64,000 nucleotides of DNA from Mycolicibacterium aurum (GTDB lineage: Bacteria; Actinomycetota; Actinomycetes; Mycobacteriales; Mycobacteriaceae): positions 4,092,001 through 4,156,000 of the forward strand of contig LT549889.1 of assembly GCA_900078775.1 (NCBI GenBank), in the 5' to 3' direction. This document shows, in pieces, positions 51,807 to 61,847 of this stretch. The notes below the pieces were generated by a model, which saw only the letters and a program-made list of their open reading frames with translations, did no database searches and was not told where the DNA came from. The position numbers were made by a program, and so were the translations under genes. Each line of letters starts with the position of its first letter. The stretch's first letter is position 1.

Positions 51807-52573
51807 ACCTTCTCGAACGACGGGTCGACACGATCGACCCACGACTCAGCGTCAAACTGCGCGGGCTGAAACTGCGTCTGCAGCGCGACCGACTGTACGA
51901 CGTCGTACACCGGTTCGTCGGACCCGCCCATTCGGTCGTCGACATCGGCGCCAATCGTGGTGTCTTCACCTGGATGATGTCGCACCAGGTCGGTGCGCAC
52001 GGCCGGGTCCGGTCGATTGAGCCCTTTCCCTCCAATATCGAGCGATTGACCGCGCTCGCGTCGAGCAGACCCAACATCACCGTGCATCCCGTCGCGCTGT
52101 CCGACAGCGACGGAGAGGCCACCCTGTGGGTTCCCCGGTATCACCAGCTGACCATCGACGCCCTGGCCAGCCTGCGGACCGCCGTCGACGAGCAGTCGGT
52201 GCCCATCCAGGTCGAGAAGCGACGGCTGGACAGCCTGATCCCGCCGGCCGAGCCGGTGAACTTCATCAAGTGTGACGTCGAGGGGCACGAGGACGAGGTC
52301 ATCGAGGGCGGCTGGCAGACGATCTCCCAGCACCGGCCGGTGCTGGCCATCGAGATCGAGCAGCGGCACCGCGCAACCCCCATCATGAGTCTCATCGAAC
52401 GCCTGGTGGACGTCGGCTATGACTGCTTCTATCTGGATGAGGACGGTTCACACCCGATCGCGGAGTTCGATCTGGAGAACCATCAACTGCGTTATCTGAC
52501 CGAGGAGTTCGTTCCGCACGCGATGCCCCGCGGTTACGTCAACAACTTCCTGTTCCTGCCCATTTCGAGCTAG
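51803..52573 (+). CDS. FkbM-family SAM-dependent methyltransferase
   Basis: 256 residues. Motif I SVVDIGANRGVFTW, IEPFPSNIERL, and the FkbM signature IKCDVEGHEDEVIEGGW. FkbM enzymes methylate hydroxyls of sugars and natural products. ATG 51803 overlaps the preceding stop (ATGA). Within this arm it most likely O-methylates a sugar of the polysaccharide or its precursor. Confidence 0.9.
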   Translation: MNLLERRVDTIDPRLSVKLRGLKLRLQRDRLYDVVHRFVGPAHSVVDIGANRGVFTWMMSHQVGAHGRVRSIEPFPSNIERLTALASSRPNITVHPVALSDSDGEATLWVPRYHQLTIDALASLRTAVDEQSVPIQVEKRRLDSLIPPAEPVNFIKCDVEGHEDEVIEGGWQTISQHRPVLAIEIEQRHRATPIMSLIERLVDVGYDCFYLDEDGSHPIAEFDLENHQLRYLTEEFVPHAMPRGYVNNFLFLPISS

Positions 52574-52582
52574 GGGATTCGC

Positions 52583-53419
52583 GTGCCGGCCAGCCGATTC
52601 CGCGTTCGGTTTCGTTCACGAGCAGGTGCCCTGCTCACGGCGGGTCTCGCGACGGCCATGTCCGTCGCCGTCGGGGCCGCACCGGCCGCGGCGGCCGCCC
52701 CGCTGTTCATCGGTGACTACTCTCCGGGGAACTTCTCCCAATGGCGCACCGTTCAGGTCAAGGGCTTCAACGACGATGCCGACGACTACGTCCCCACCTA
52801 CTCCGCGCGCATCGTGGCGGACCCGGAGCGTGGCAACGTCGCGCGATTCGAGGTGCGTCCCGGCGATGTGCCGCCGTTCGGCGGCGGAGAACGCGCCGAG
52901 GTACAGGGCGGCACCATCACCGGCGGGGCCGAGGGTCAGACCCGGTGGTACCAGTTCTCCACCAAGTTCGACCCGTCGTATCCGATGAACCGTGCCGATC
53001 TGGGCTGGTCGGTGACCAATCAATGGCACGCCTACGCCGGGGGCAGTCCCCCGGTCAGCTGGACCACCAGCATGAAAAACGGCCACTGGTCGCTGACCAT
53101 CGAGAGGCAGTCCGAACCGGGCCGGTATCTGGGGCATCTGACCATCTTCGACATCCCGTTGAATGTCGGGACGTGGCACGACGTCAAGATGGCGATCAAG
53201 TGGTCGTCATCGGACTCCGAGGGCTGGGTCAAGCTGTGGCTCAACGGAGCACCGCAAACCTTCGTCAACGGCTCCGACACCTACTTCGTGCGCACGTTGA
53301 TCCCCGGCACGACGGACGTGTACTACAAGGAGGGCGTCTACCGGGAGCCCACGACCTCCACCGACGTCATCTATCACACCGGGTTCCGGTCCGCCGCGAG
53401 CGAGGTCGCCCTCAACTGA
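52583..53419 (+). CDS. Secreted polysaccharide lyase-like protein (heparin lyase I type)
   Basis: 278 residues with an Ala-rich signal peptide (basic MPASRFRVRFRSR, hydrophobic core, AAPAAAAAP cleavage region near residue 38). The mature part is a beta-jelly-roll of the Polysacc_lyase (heparin lyase I-like) group: GGGERAEVQGG, WYQFSTKFD, WHDVKMAIKWS and WVKLWLNGAP. GTG 52583 follows AGGGGA. It would cleave or trim a uronic-acid polymer outside the membrane. Last gene of the plus arm. Confidence 0.85.
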   Translation: MPASRFRVRFRSRAGALLTAGLATAMSVAVGAAPAAAAAPLFIGDYSPGNFSQWRTVQVKGFNDDADDYVPTYSARIVADPERGNVARFEVRPGDVPPFGGGERAEVQGGTITGGAEGQTRWYQFSTKFDPSYPMNRADLGWSVTNQWHAYAGGSPPVSWTTSMKNGHWSLTIERQSEPGRYLGHLTIFDIPLNVGTWHDVKMAIKWSSSDSEGWVKLWLNGAPQTFVNGSDTYFVRTLIPGTTDVYYKEGVYREPTTSTDVIYHTGFRSAASEVALN

Positions 53420-53437
53420 GACCGACGGCACTCAGTT
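53414..53437. terminator. Possible bidirectional terminator between the two arms
   Basis: AACTGAG (53414-53420) and CTCAGTT (53431-53437), 7-bp stem and 10-nt loop, spans both stop codons of the convergent lyase and deacetylase genes. Short stem, modest GC. Confidence 0.35.
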
Positions 53438-54529
53438 CAGCACCTCTGCGACATCCCTTGATGTGCTGCGCTGCGGCGCCAGCCGGGAGGCCAGCGTGCG
53501 GACCCACCGCAGGTTGAATCCGGATACCTTCAGCCGGAACAGCGCCAGGGACGAGCCGGGCCCGATCCCGATCCGCGGCAGGGCGAGCGGATCGGAGGTG
53601 TGGTCGGCGAATCCGCTCGTCGTCGACAGCGCCCAGTCGATACCGTTGCGGCGCAGCGCATCCCTGGCCCGGTCATCGAAATCCTGCAACGTCCCGTTGG
53701 GGTAGGCGAACACCGTCGGCGCGCTGCCCATCTCACGGGCCACCACCCGGCACGATTCGGAGATCTCGTAGTCGACCTTCTCGTCGGAGCAGCGCGACAG
53801 GATAGGGTGGGTGACGGTGTGCGGGTATATCGACACCCGGCCGTCACCGGCGAGTTCGCGGGCCTCGTCCCAGGAGAGCATCTCGAACGGTCCGCCGGCG
53901 GCACCGGGGTCCGTTCCCAGCTCACCGACCAGCCACTGCACCCGCGCGAGCCGCTCCTCATCCGGGAGTCCCTTGAAATGTTGGACGACCAGGTTCCGGA
54001 CCTCGTCGCGCTCGGCGGGTTCCCGCAGCGAACGAATACCCAGACCCACTGCGGTCAAATCGATCTCGGAAACCCGGGTGCCGGCGAATGCTATCCACAG
54101 CCGGTCCGGCCACAGCGCCTCGGCCGTCCCCATCGGCCCGGTGGACACGAAGACCGCGGCGGGCAGATTCAGGTCACGCAGCACCGGTGCGGCGTGAATC
54201 GCCAGATTGCGGGTCCCGTCGTCGAACGTCAGCGTGGCCGCACGGCGCGGCAACGTACCGTCGCGAAGCCGGTCCAACGCCTCCGGCAGGGGCAGCACGT
54301 TGAAGTGCCGGCGCAGGTATTCGAACTGCCGCCGCATGGTGCCCGCATCGATCACGTAGTCACACGGCGGGGACAGCGGCTCACCCTCCACACCGTGGTA
54401 CATGAGGATGGTGAGCCGTCCCGCGTTCTGCCACCGAGCAAGCGCCGGAACACCGGCCGCACAGAGCATTCCGGCGGCCATCGACTTGGCCTTCGCGCGG
54501 CGTGCCCGCCGGGGGGATACATCAGGCAT
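53432..54529 (-). CDS. Polysaccharide deacetylase (NodB) family protein
   Basis: 365 residues. ILMYHGVEG, then motif 1 TFDDGT (Asp103-Asp104) and motif 2 YPHTVTHPIL with the metal His pair, then FAYPNG. These enzymes remove N-acetyl groups from glycans using a metal. The basic N-terminus and a weak hydrophobic stretch (about 17-30) may anchor it at the membrane. ATG 54529 overlaps the GT4 stop by one base. It probably de-N-acetylates the polymer made by this locus. Confidence 0.88.
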   Translation of the reverse strand: MPDVSPRRARRAKAKSMAAGMLCAAGVPALARWQNAGRLTILMYHGVEGEPLSPPCDYVIDAGTMRRQFEYLRRHFNVLPLPEALDRLRDGTLPRRAATLTFDDGTRNLAIHAAPVLRDLNLPAAVFVSTGPMGTAEALWPDRLWIAFAGTRVSEIDLTAVGLGIRSLREPAERDEVRNLVVQHFKGLPDEERLARVQWLVGELGTDPGAAGGPFEMLSWDEARELAGDGRVSIYPHTVTHPILSRCSDEKVDYEISESCRVVAREMGSAPTVFAYPNGTLQDFDDRARDALRRNGIDWALSTTSGFADHTSDPLALPRIGIGPGSSLALFRLKVSGFNLRWVRTLASRLAPQRSTSRDVAEVLN

Positions 54530-55689
54530 CAGACACTCTCCATCATCGCGGTTCGATACGCGTTCACAGTCATTCCGGCGACGGCCTCGGGGGTGAAGCG
54601 GGCCAACGCGATCTCATGCCCGCGCCGACCCATCCGCAGGCACAACTGCGGATCGTCGAGCACCCGCATCAGACAGTCGGCCAGCGTTCCCTCGTCCTCG
54701 GCGTCCACCAGGAATCCGGACTCACCGTCGTGCACCATTTCGGGGACGCCGCCGACCCGGGCCGCGACCACCGGCTTTCCCGCGGCCATCGCCTGCGCGA
54801 TGACCGTCGGCGCGTTCTCCTGGCGGGAGAACAGCACCACGGCACGTGCTTTCGTGATCTCCTCGCGCATCCGCCGGTTGTCCACGAAACCGACGAAATC
54901 GACGTGTCCGGCCAGCCCCAGCGTGCTCACCCGGTCCCGGACGAGTTGCGCATAGGCCGCGTCCGGTTCCGGGCCGACCAGTACCAAGCGAGCATCCGGG
55001 ACGTTGCGGTGCACCTTCTCGAAGGCGTTCACCACCCCCAGCGGGTTCTTCAGCGGGACCAGCCCGCCGGCGAACAACAACCTCGGCTCGGCCGGCACCG
55101 TCGGGACCGGTGTGAAGAACTCCGCCGCGGTCGGGTTCGCGATGCTCACCCGGGTACCCCGGGTCAGGGGGTCGAGTTCGACGGCATCGTAGTCCGAGAT
55201 CGAGATGACCACGTCGGCACGCCGCAGAACCCGGCCGGCCACATGCTTGAGCAGTCCGGCCCGCAGTGTGGTCCGCAGACCGGGCGGGTCATAGAGGTGG
55301 GCCTCGACGTAGCTGATCCCGTGCACGGTCACCGCACAGTTCCGGCCACACCGGGCTGCGATATCACTGTCCAGGCCGATGCCCTGGCCGTGCACCACAT
55401 CGGGATCGGCCGCGGCGACCAGCTTACGGGCCTTGAGCAGGTCCAGCAGACCCCCGGTGAGCATTCGCCACCGATATTGGCCACGGACATAGTGGATTTC
55501 GATCTTCTCGGATTCCCGCCGGTACGGCGTCGAAGCCTCACCGTGGTGGAAGCGCAGCACCGTCACCTGCTCGACGTCATCCCGGGCGGCCAGCGCGTCG
55601 ACCAGTACGCTCATCGCCGATTCGACCCCGCCGACGACGACACCCGGTTCCACCGGATACGTCCCGATCATGAACACCTTCAGTCCCAT
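54529..55689 (-). CDS. GT4-family glycosyltransferase
   Basis: 386 residues, GT-B fold. GGVESAMSVLVDAL glycine loop at the N-terminus, HGISYVEAHLYDPPG, RLLFAGGLVPLKNPLGV, and the sugar-nucleotide site FSRQENAPTVIAQAMAAGKPVV. The E-x7-E motif has Gln at the second position, a mild departure. It adds one sugar of the repeat unit on the cytosolic face. It starts nine bases after the flippase stop. Confidence 0.9.
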   Translation of the reverse strand: MGLKVFMIGTYPVEPGVVVGGVESAMSVLVDALAARDDVEQVTVLRFHHGEASTPYRRESEKIEIHYVRGQYRWRMLTGGLLDLLKARKLVAAADPDVVHGQGIGLDSDIAARCGRNCAVTVHGISYVEAHLYDPPGLRTTLRAGLLKHVAGRVLRRADVVISISDYDAVELDPLTRGTRVSIANPTAAEFFTPVPTVPAEPRLLFAGGLVPLKNPLGVVNAFEKVHRNVPDARLVLVGPEPDAAYAQLVRDRVSTLGLAGHVDFVGFVDNRRMREEITKARAVVLFSRQENAPTVIAQAMAAGKPVVAARVGGVPEMVHDGESGFLVDAEDEGTLADCLMRVLDDPQLCLRMGRRGHEIALARFTPEAVAGMTVNAYRTAMMESV

Positions 55690-55698
55690 CGCGTCACC

Positions 55699-57228
55699 TC
55701 ACTCATCCCCGCCACGCAGCGGGCCCTTCACCTTCGCCGCGGCACGCTCTGCGAACCCGCGGACCGAACGGAACCGGCTGGGCGCCAGCACCCGCAGCGC
55801 GCACAGGTAAGCGACCGTGAACACCAGACAGTCGACGCCGACCAGGGCCAGACCGACCGGTTCGAAGTGCCGATCCGAGCGCAGCAACACGTGCTCTGTC
55901 GGGAACGCCACCAGGAAGGCCACCAGCGCGGCGATCGTCGTCGGCACCAGGCTCGCCACGACCTCGCGTAGCGGTGCACCGACCACCGCGCGGGCCAGCA
56001 GGATGCTGGCCAAGCCGCCGATCAGATAGGTCACCGACAGCCCGATGCCGACCCCGACGAGCCCGAACGGCAGGAGCAGCACGATGAGCGGCAGGTGCAC
56101 GACCAGCCCGAGCGCGCTGAGCCAGTTCACCAGGGGCACCCGCCCGGCCCCCTTGATGACCGTGATGCCAAGCGCGTTGAGCGCCGCACCGACAGCCACG
56201 CCGGCCATCGCCATGGCCGCGTGGCCAGCGGGCCGCCATTGGTCACCGAAGAGCTGGACGGCGACCGGCTCCCCCACCACCACAAGCAGCGCACCGATGG
56301 GCAGGGCGAGGAACCAGGTCCACCCCAGCGCCCGCAGGAACGCTTCCCGGAATCGGGTGCGGTCGGCCGACACGTGCGCGAACGCGGGGAACAACAGGTA
56401 TCCGAAGACGTCCACGATGGCCGCCGCCGGGATGCCCGCCATCTGGTAGCCGTAGCGGTACTGGCCGAGATCCCCGGTGCCGAGCCGCCGCCCGAGCAGC
56501 ACCTGCTGGAAGGTGTCCCGGATGCTGTTGGCGACGCTGTCGAGGAACAGCGGCAGCGAGAAGGTCGCCATCTCGCGCAGCAGCCGGAACGAGAAGCCCC
56601 CACGGAACGGACGCCACCTCGCCATCCACCAGCTCAACACCAGCAGGATGATGATCGCCGCGTAGGACCCGAAGACCATGGCCCACGCTCCGTAGCCCAG
56701 CAGCGCGAACCCGATCGATACCGCCGCGAACGCCAGCTTGGCGGCCGGCTGGATGATCATCCGCTGTTTGAACTGGAATGAGCGCTGCATGATGGCCTCG
56801 GGAACGCTCAGGCACAGATACAGCAGCACCAGACCCGATGTGGCCGCGGCGATCTGACCGACCCGGTCGTTGTGGAACAAGTGCCCGATCAGGGGGGCCG
56901 AGACCAGCACCCCGATCCCGAACACCAGCCCGGTGGCCAGGTTCGCCAACAGTACGGTGTTGGCGGCGTCCTCGATGTCGTCCTCGCGTTTGATGAGCGC
57001 CTGGGCGAGAGTGCCCTGGGAGAACACCAGCAGGAACCCCATCAGCACCGTGCCGGCGGTGAAGACGCCGACCTCCTGCGGGCCGAGCAGCCGGCCCAGC
57101 ACGATCGTCTGGGCGATCACGACGATCTGGCAGACCGCCACCCCGACCACGGAGTAGCCGGCCCCCCGCTTGAGCACCCCGCTGAGTCCACCGCGGGAAG
57201 CGTCCAGACCCGGTGCCGCGAAAGCCAT
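55699..57228 (-). CDS. Wzx-like polysaccharide flippase (MOP superfamily)
   Basis: 509 residues with 12 to 14 membrane segments across the whole length and a conserved start (RGAGYSVVGVAVCQIVVIAQ) typical of Polysaccharide_synt/MurJ-Wzx transporters. It moves the lipid-linked repeat unit across the membrane. It lies three bases from the stop of the GDP-mannose dehydrogenase-like gene. No Wzy-like polymerase is obvious in the window; it may lie beyond the right edge. Confidence 0.88.
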   Translation of the reverse strand: MAFAAPGLDASRGGLSGVLKRGAGYSVVGVAVCQIVVIAQTIVLGRLLGPQEVGVFTAGTVLMGFLLVFSQGTLAQALIKREDDIEDAANTVLLANLATGLVFGIGVLVSAPLIGHLFHNDRVGQIAAATSGLVLLYLCLSVPEAIMQRSFQFKQRMIIQPAAKLAFAAVSIGFALLGYGAWAMVFGSYAAIIILLVLSWWMARWRPFRGGFSFRLLREMATFSLPLFLDSVANSIRDTFQQVLLGRRLGTGDLGQYRYGYQMAGIPAAAIVDVFGYLLFPAFAHVSADRTRFREAFLRALGWTWFLALPIGALLVVVGEPVAVQLFGDQWRPAGHAAMAMAGVAVGAALNALGITVIKGAGRVPLVNWLSALGLVVHLPLIVLLLPFGLVGVGIGLSVTYLIGGLASILLARAVVGAPLREVVASLVPTTIAALVAFLVAFPTEHVLLRSDRHFEPVGLALVGVDCLVFTVAYLCALRVLAPSRFRSVRGFAERAAAKVKGPLRGGDE

Positions 57229-57231
57229 GGT

Positions 57232-58566
57232 CTACCAGCCGATTCCCTGGTAGTTCTCGGCACCCCGCAGCTCCGCCGCATTGGGTAACCGCACCAGATC
57301 GATGATCAGGCGCTGGGATCCGGCCCGGGAGACCGCGTCGACCACCTCGGGCAGACACGATCCGACGATCAGCACCTCGGCGTGCTCGAGGACCGCGTCG
57401 ACATCGTCGGTCAGCAGGTCACCGACGTGCGGCAGCCGCTCGTCGATGTAGGCCCGGTTGGCGCCCAGCAGCCGCGACAGCACGACGTTCGGGTCATGGA
57501 TCTTGAGGTCGAACCCCTTCCCGATCAGGCGTTCGGCGAGTTCGACCATCGGGCTCTCCCGCAGATCGTCGGTGCCCGGCTTGAAGGACATCCCGAAGAT
57601 GCCGATCTTGCGCCGGCCGTGCGCGACGACCAGGTCCAGGGCCCGACGCAGGTGAACCTCGTTGGACACCAACAGGTTCGTCAGCAGCGGCAGGTCGACG
57701 TCGTTGCGCCGCGCGGTATGGGTCAACGCCCGCAGGTCCTTGGGCAGGCAGGACCCCCCGAACGCGAAACCGGGGCGCAGATAGGCCGGGCTGATGTTGA
57801 GCTTCGTGTCCGCGACGAAGACCTCCATCACCGCGTGCGAGTCCAGTCCCAGCGCGGCGCAGATCGCCCCGACCTCGTTGGCGAAGCCGATCTTGAGCGC
57901 GTGGAAACTGTTGTCGATGTACTTGGTCATCTCGGCCACCCTGATGGGCACCCGGAACACCGGGCCGGGAAGTCCGGCGTACAGCCCCAGGACGGCCTCA
58001 CAGCCTTCCGGATCACCGGACCCGACAACGGTCTTCGGCGGGGAGAAGAAGTCCCGCACACTGGTGCCCTCGCGCAGGAACTCCGGATTCACGCAGACCC
58101 CGAAGTCGATTCCGGCGCGCTTGCCCGAGGCCTGCTCCAGCAGCGGTATCAACAGCTGTTCGCAGGTACCGGGCACCATCGTGCTGCGGTAGACGACGGT
58201 GTGCCTGCGGTCCTTGTCGCGCAGCGCGGCGCCGATCTGTCGGGTCACCTCCTCGAGGTAACCGGTGGTCAGCCCACCGGCGGCGGTCGACGGTGTGCCG
58301 ACGCAGATCAACGAGACATCGGTGGTCATGATCGCCGCCCGGGTGTCGGTGCAGGCCACCAGCGCACCCGACGACACCACCCCGGCGGTCAGGTCACCGA
58401 TCTCGGCCTCCACGATCGGTGACCGCCCCTGCCGCAAGGCCGCCACCTTGTCGACGTTCACGTCCACCCCGACCACCCGGTGGCCGCGGGAGGCCAGACA
58501 TGCCGCACTGACGCAACCGACGTAGCCGAGACCGAAGACGCTTACGGCCGTGGATTCAGAGCTCAT
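57232..58566 (-). CDS. GDP-mannose 6-dehydrogenase-like nucleotide-sugar dehydrogenase
   Basis: 444 residues. VFGLGYVGCVSAACLASRGH NAD loop, catalytic Cys in RPGFAFGGSCLPKDLRAL, ADTKLNISPAYLRPG before it, and SFKPGTDDLRESP. The KLNIS...YLRPGFAFGGSCLPKD block is the AlgD (GDP-mannose dehydrogenase) pattern rather than the UDP-glucose type, so the product is probably GDP-mannuronate. The ATG overlaps the heparinase-like stop by 11 bases. Nucleotide choice should be tested. Confidence 0.85.
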   Translation of the reverse strand: MSSESTAVSVFGLGYVGCVSAACLASRGHRVVGVDVNVDKVAALRQGRSPIVEAEIGDLTAGVVSSGALVACTDTRAAIMTTDVSLICVGTPSTAAGGLTTGYLEEVTRQIGAALRDKDRRHTVVYRSTMVPGTCEQLLIPLLEQASGKRAGIDFGVCVNPEFLREGTSVRDFFSPPKTVVGSGDPEGCEAVLGLYAGLPGPVFRVPIRVAEMTKYIDNSFHALKIGFANEVGAICAALGLDSHAVMEVFVADTKLNISPAYLRPGFAFGGSCLPKDLRALTHTARRNDVDLPLLTNLLVSNEVHLRRALDLVVAHGRRKIGIFGMSFKPGTDDLRESPMVELAERLIGKGFDLKIHDPNVVLSRLLGANRAYIDERLPHVGDLLTDDVDAVLEHAEVLIVGSCLPEVVDAVSRAGSQRLIIDLVRLPNAAELRGAENYQGIGW

Positions 58567-60739
58567 GATTGCTCACCAACCTTCTGCGGGACGAACAGCG
58601 GGATGATTCGGACAGCGGGGTCACCGCACCGGGCCGGCCGGTGTCGATGAGCAGCCCGCGGCGGACACCGTCTTCGGCCCAACGGACTTCCAAAACCTCA
58701 CCGCCGCGTACGATCTCGGGTGCGGTGACGGTGCCGGCGTCGGCGGTGCGCAGCACCGAGAGCAGCGCGACCGGCAGCCCGGCCCGGGCTTGCGCGGTGA
58801 GCAGCCAGGCCGGCACCCGCTCCTCGAGCCGGCTCGACCACCACCCGAGGCCGGTGTCGGGGTCCGCGATGACCTGGCCGGTGTCGACCGGCGTGGTCGC
58901 GGCGTAACTCAGTTGCAGCACCGCGGCGCCATCCCGGTAGACCAGGTGGCCGTCCTGAGTGGGGACCCAGTCCAGGTCGGGATGCAGTGGCCAGGACACC
59001 GCGATGTCGTGGGTGGCGGCGCCGTCGAGCAGATCCACCACCACGGCGGTGCCGTCCCCGGGCGGGGCGATGAGCCAACGCCGGTGTGTCACAGGGTCGT
59101 CGAGCCTGGTGTAGCCGTTGTGCTCGGCGTCCACGATGCCCCGGTCGAGGTCGACGGCGTGCACCGTGGTCACCGCGTGCCGCCGCCAGTAGAACGGTCC
59201 GCCGATCACCGACTGGTCGGCGTGGTCCACGCACACGGTGGAGTGTGCCCGCGTTCCCCGGTGCACGCTCCGCCAGCCCGGGTTCCCGCAGTAGCTGCCG
59301 GTGCCCGGGTCGACGATGAGTTCGGCGCCGCGGTCACTCAGCGTCACCGCCAGCGCGTCGGCATGGCCGTGCGCGGCGGTCGACAGGTAGCCGAGCGGTC
59401 CGACGTCCATGGTCAGCCGCTGCCGGCCCGGACGCAGCACCACCAGTCCGCCGTCGGGCGCATACATGCTCGCTGCCGCAGCCCCGAGGTCTGCCGCAGA
59501 TCCGGCTGCCGGGGTACCGAGCGCGGCCGCGAACCATCCGGCGGTGATGGTGCGTCGGCCATACACTGCCGCCCAGCGGTTTCCGGAGATGGCCGCGACG
59601 ATCCCGAGGTGGTCCCGGACGGTGCGCTTCGGTTCGGCACCGAGCCGAAGCGCGAACCCGTCGTCGTCGTCCCCGTACCGGGGATCGGGGTCCTCGGATC
59701 CCACCACCGAAACCAGATACCGCGTGCTGCGATCCAGTGCCGCAGCGATCTGCGCCGGGATCGGGTCGCCCCGCAGCTGCCACAGTGCGGCCGCGATCGC
59801 CAGCAGCTCGACGGTGAAGATCTGATAGGAGATGGACTGCTCGGCCCCCGCACCGTCGGGCAGGATCAGTTGCTCGGCGGCGGTGGCGAGAGCCTTGACC
59901 GCGCGGCGGTGCAGTACCGCCGGCCGGGCCAGCTCCGGGAACAGCAGATGCACCACGACCAGCCCGCTGAGCTCGCCGACCAGATGGTTGTTGGCGGAGC
60001 TGAACCGCGACCGGGCGTGCCAGCAGTAGCGGGCACTGGCATCCAGCATCCGCACCGCCCGGCGGTAGCGCTGCGGTGTCAGCGCGGCCGAGTGCCGCAG
60101 TCCCTGCAGCGCCACGGCGACCGAGACGGCCCGCAGGCCCACCTCGAACGGGCTCTGCCACATGGTGCCGGTGGCGGTCGGGTTCTGTTCCAGCCAGCTG
60201 TCGAGGTGCTCGAAAGCCGTTTCTGCGTAGCGGTCGTCACGGGTGAACAACCATGCCTGCGCGAATATCGGGAGGTGCTGGAGGCGGTTGAGCTCCCAGA
60301 TCCATTTCGGATCGGCGGCCGCCTCCTGATGGTCGATCCGCCCGCTGATGGTGGCCGGCCAGTGGTAGTCGGCGACCGGGTCGTAGCACCAGTCGACGAA
60401 CCGGCCGACGTTCACCCGGGGGTAGCCGAAGTAGGTCCGTTCGCCCTGCAGGAGACGGTCGGCCTCGGAGACCACCGCACGCACATCGGCCGGGTGATCG
60501 GCGGCGACCCGCCGGGACGCCTGCGGGTCCAGCAGTACCGGCCGTCCGCTGCCGTCCCGGAACCGCTGTTGCAGCACCGCCCAATCCGTCTCGCGGCGGC
60601 TCAGGATCCGGGAATCGATCCGCTCCAGCCGGCCGTCATCGCAACGCACCATCACTTCGCCGAGCCGCCTTGCCCGCCAGAGCATCTCGCGCCCCGACAT
60701 GGTGGCGGCACGTCCGGCATACCAGCTAAGTCGTGGCAT
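58556..60739 (-). CDS. Heparinase II/III (alginate lyase-like) family protein
   Basis: 727 residues. An all-alpha N-terminal domain (about 60-370, with SSANNHLVGELSGL and the QSISYQIFTVELL stretch) precedes a beta-sheet domain starting near ASMYAPDGGLVVLRPG, with AHGHADALAVTL and GSYCGNP typical of the family. No signal peptide is visible. I use ATG 60739: AGGAGG lies seven bases upstream, while the ATG at 60745 touches it. Such proteins occur in many exopolysaccharide clusters beside a fused dehydrogenase gene, as here. It may cleave or epimerise a uronate polymer. Confidence 0.88.
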   Translation of the reverse strand: MPRLSWYAGRAATMSGREMLWRARRLGEVMVRCDDGRLERIDSRILSRRETDWAVLQQRFRDGSGRPVLLDPQASRRVAADHPADVRAVVSEADRLLQGERTYFGYPRVNVGRFVDWCYDPVADYHWPATISGRIDHQEAAADPKWIWELNRLQHLPIFAQAWLFTRDDRYAETAFEHLDSWLEQNPTATGTMWQSPFEVGLRAVSVAVALQGLRHSAALTPQRYRRAVRMLDASARYCWHARSRFSSANNHLVGELSGLVVVHLLFPELARPAVLHRRAVKALATAAEQLILPDGAGAEQSISYQIFTVELLAIAAALWQLRGDPIPAQIAAALDRSTRYLVSVVGSEDPDPRYGDDDDGFALRLGAEPKRTVRDHLGIVAAISGNRWAAVYGRRTITAGWFAAALGTPAAGSAADLGAAAASMYAPDGGLVVLRPGRQRLTMDVGPLGYLSTAAHGHADALAVTLSDRGAELIVDPGTGSYCGNPGWRSVHRGTRAHSTVCVDHADQSVIGGPFYWRRHAVTTVHAVDLDRGIVDAEHNGYTRLDDPVTHRRWLIAPPGDGTAVVVDLLDGAATHDIAVSWPLHPDLDWVPTQDGHLVYRDGAAVLQLSYAATTPVDTGQVIADPDTGLGWWSSRLEERVPAWLLTAQARAGLPVALLSVLRTADAGTVTAPEIVRGGEVLEVRWAEDGVRRGLLIDTGRPGAVTPLSESSRCSSRRRLVSNHEL

Positions 60740-61847
60740 CTTCATACCTCCTGTCCGGTGCGGACGAGCCGGCCAGCCGCCGGTAGGCCGACAGCAGGAA
60801 CTTCAGGTTGCGTTCGCCTTCGGCCGGGTCCAGACCGTTCACGGCACCGCCGGCGGGGCGACCGGTGAGGACCGCGCCGAGCTGGGCGGCCAGATCGCGG
60901 GGGTCGGCGGGCCGATAGCAGCGGACCGCGCTCGGACGGAAACCGACATCGCTTGCCACCACCGGTGTTCCGACGGCCAACGCCTCACGAACCGAGATCG
61001 CGTCCCCCTCGTGGCGTGGGGTACGGACGAAGGCGTCGGCGCGACGCAGGATCGGGAACACCGCCCGCTCGTCCTCACGCACCATCACCGCATCGCAGAG
61101 CCCGGCCCGGGACACCTGCCCCAGCAGTTCGGAGCGGAAGGCGGCATCGCCCCCGGCCTTGACCATCAGCACCAGGCCCAGTCGCGGGTATGCCTCCCGC
61201 AGCCTGTCCACCGCCTCGATCAGGTCCTGGCTGCCGTAGAGGCTGTACCAACCGCTGATCGAGGTGACCAGCGGTTGGTGCGAGTCGGCGAATTCGGCCA
61301 CCTGGCGGGGAAGTTGCTGGCCGGCGCGTGGGTCGAGCCGCAGCGGCAGCGCGTTGGACAGGGTGACCACACGCGATTCCTGGACCCCGACCTCGTGCAG
61401 TGCAACCGCGATCTCCTCGGTGCAGGCCACCACCAGCTGCGGGCGGGTCAGGATGAACCGGACCAGGCGCAGCCGGGTGCCACGGTATCCACGTACCGCG
61501 GTGTGGAACTCGCCGCCGGCGATGGACAGCACGCTCGGTCGGCCCACCAGCTGGGCAGCGACCAGCGGGAGGATGTTGCCGATCAGGTTCGGTTGGCTAC
61601 CCGTCACGCAGTGCACGACGTCGGGCCTGCGGAACAGCACCGTCAGCGCGGCACGGATGAACGTCACCACCCGGCCCAGGTCGCGCCGCCAGCCGCCCAC
61701 TCCCGCATAGGGAACCGGGACACGCAGCGGTTGCATACCGTCCTGGCGCACCCCCGCCTCGATGGCAGAGAAGTAGACGCCCATCCCGCCGTACGGTGGC
61801 GGGAAGGGCCCTACCAGGGCGACCGTGGGCTGGGGGTGCGAGGTCAT
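60726..61847 (-). CDS. GT4-family glycosyltransferase
   Basis: 373 residues. GPFPPPYGGMGVYFSAIEAG at the N-terminus is the classic glycine loop of GT4 enzymes; VTSISGWYSLYGSQDLIEAV opens the second domain, and RTPRHEGDAISVREALAVGTPVV carries the E-x7-E motif (Glu-Gly-Asp...Arg-Glu). ATG 61847 overlaps the stop of the fused dehydrogenase (ATGA), and its 3' end contains the ribosome site of the heparinase gene. It adds a sugar to the repeat unit. Confidence 0.9.
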   Translation of the reverse strand: MTSHPQPTVALVGPFPPPYGGMGVYFSAIEAGVRQDGMQPLRVPVPYAGVGGWRRDLGRVVTFIRAALTVLFRRPDVVHCVTGSQPNLIGNILPLVAAQLVGRPSVLSIAGGEFHTAVRGYRGTRLRLVRFILTRPQLVVACTEEIAVALHEVGVQESRVVTLSNALPLRLDPRAGQQLPRQVAEFADSHQPLVTSISGWYSLYGSQDLIEAVDRLREAYPRLGLVLMVKAGGDAAFRSELLGQVSRAGLCDAVMVREDERAVFPILRRADAFVRTPRHEGDAISVREALAVGTPVVASDVGFRPSAVRCYRPADPRDLAAQLGAVLTGRPAGGAVNGLDPAEGERNLKFLLSAYRRLAGSSAPDRRYEDATT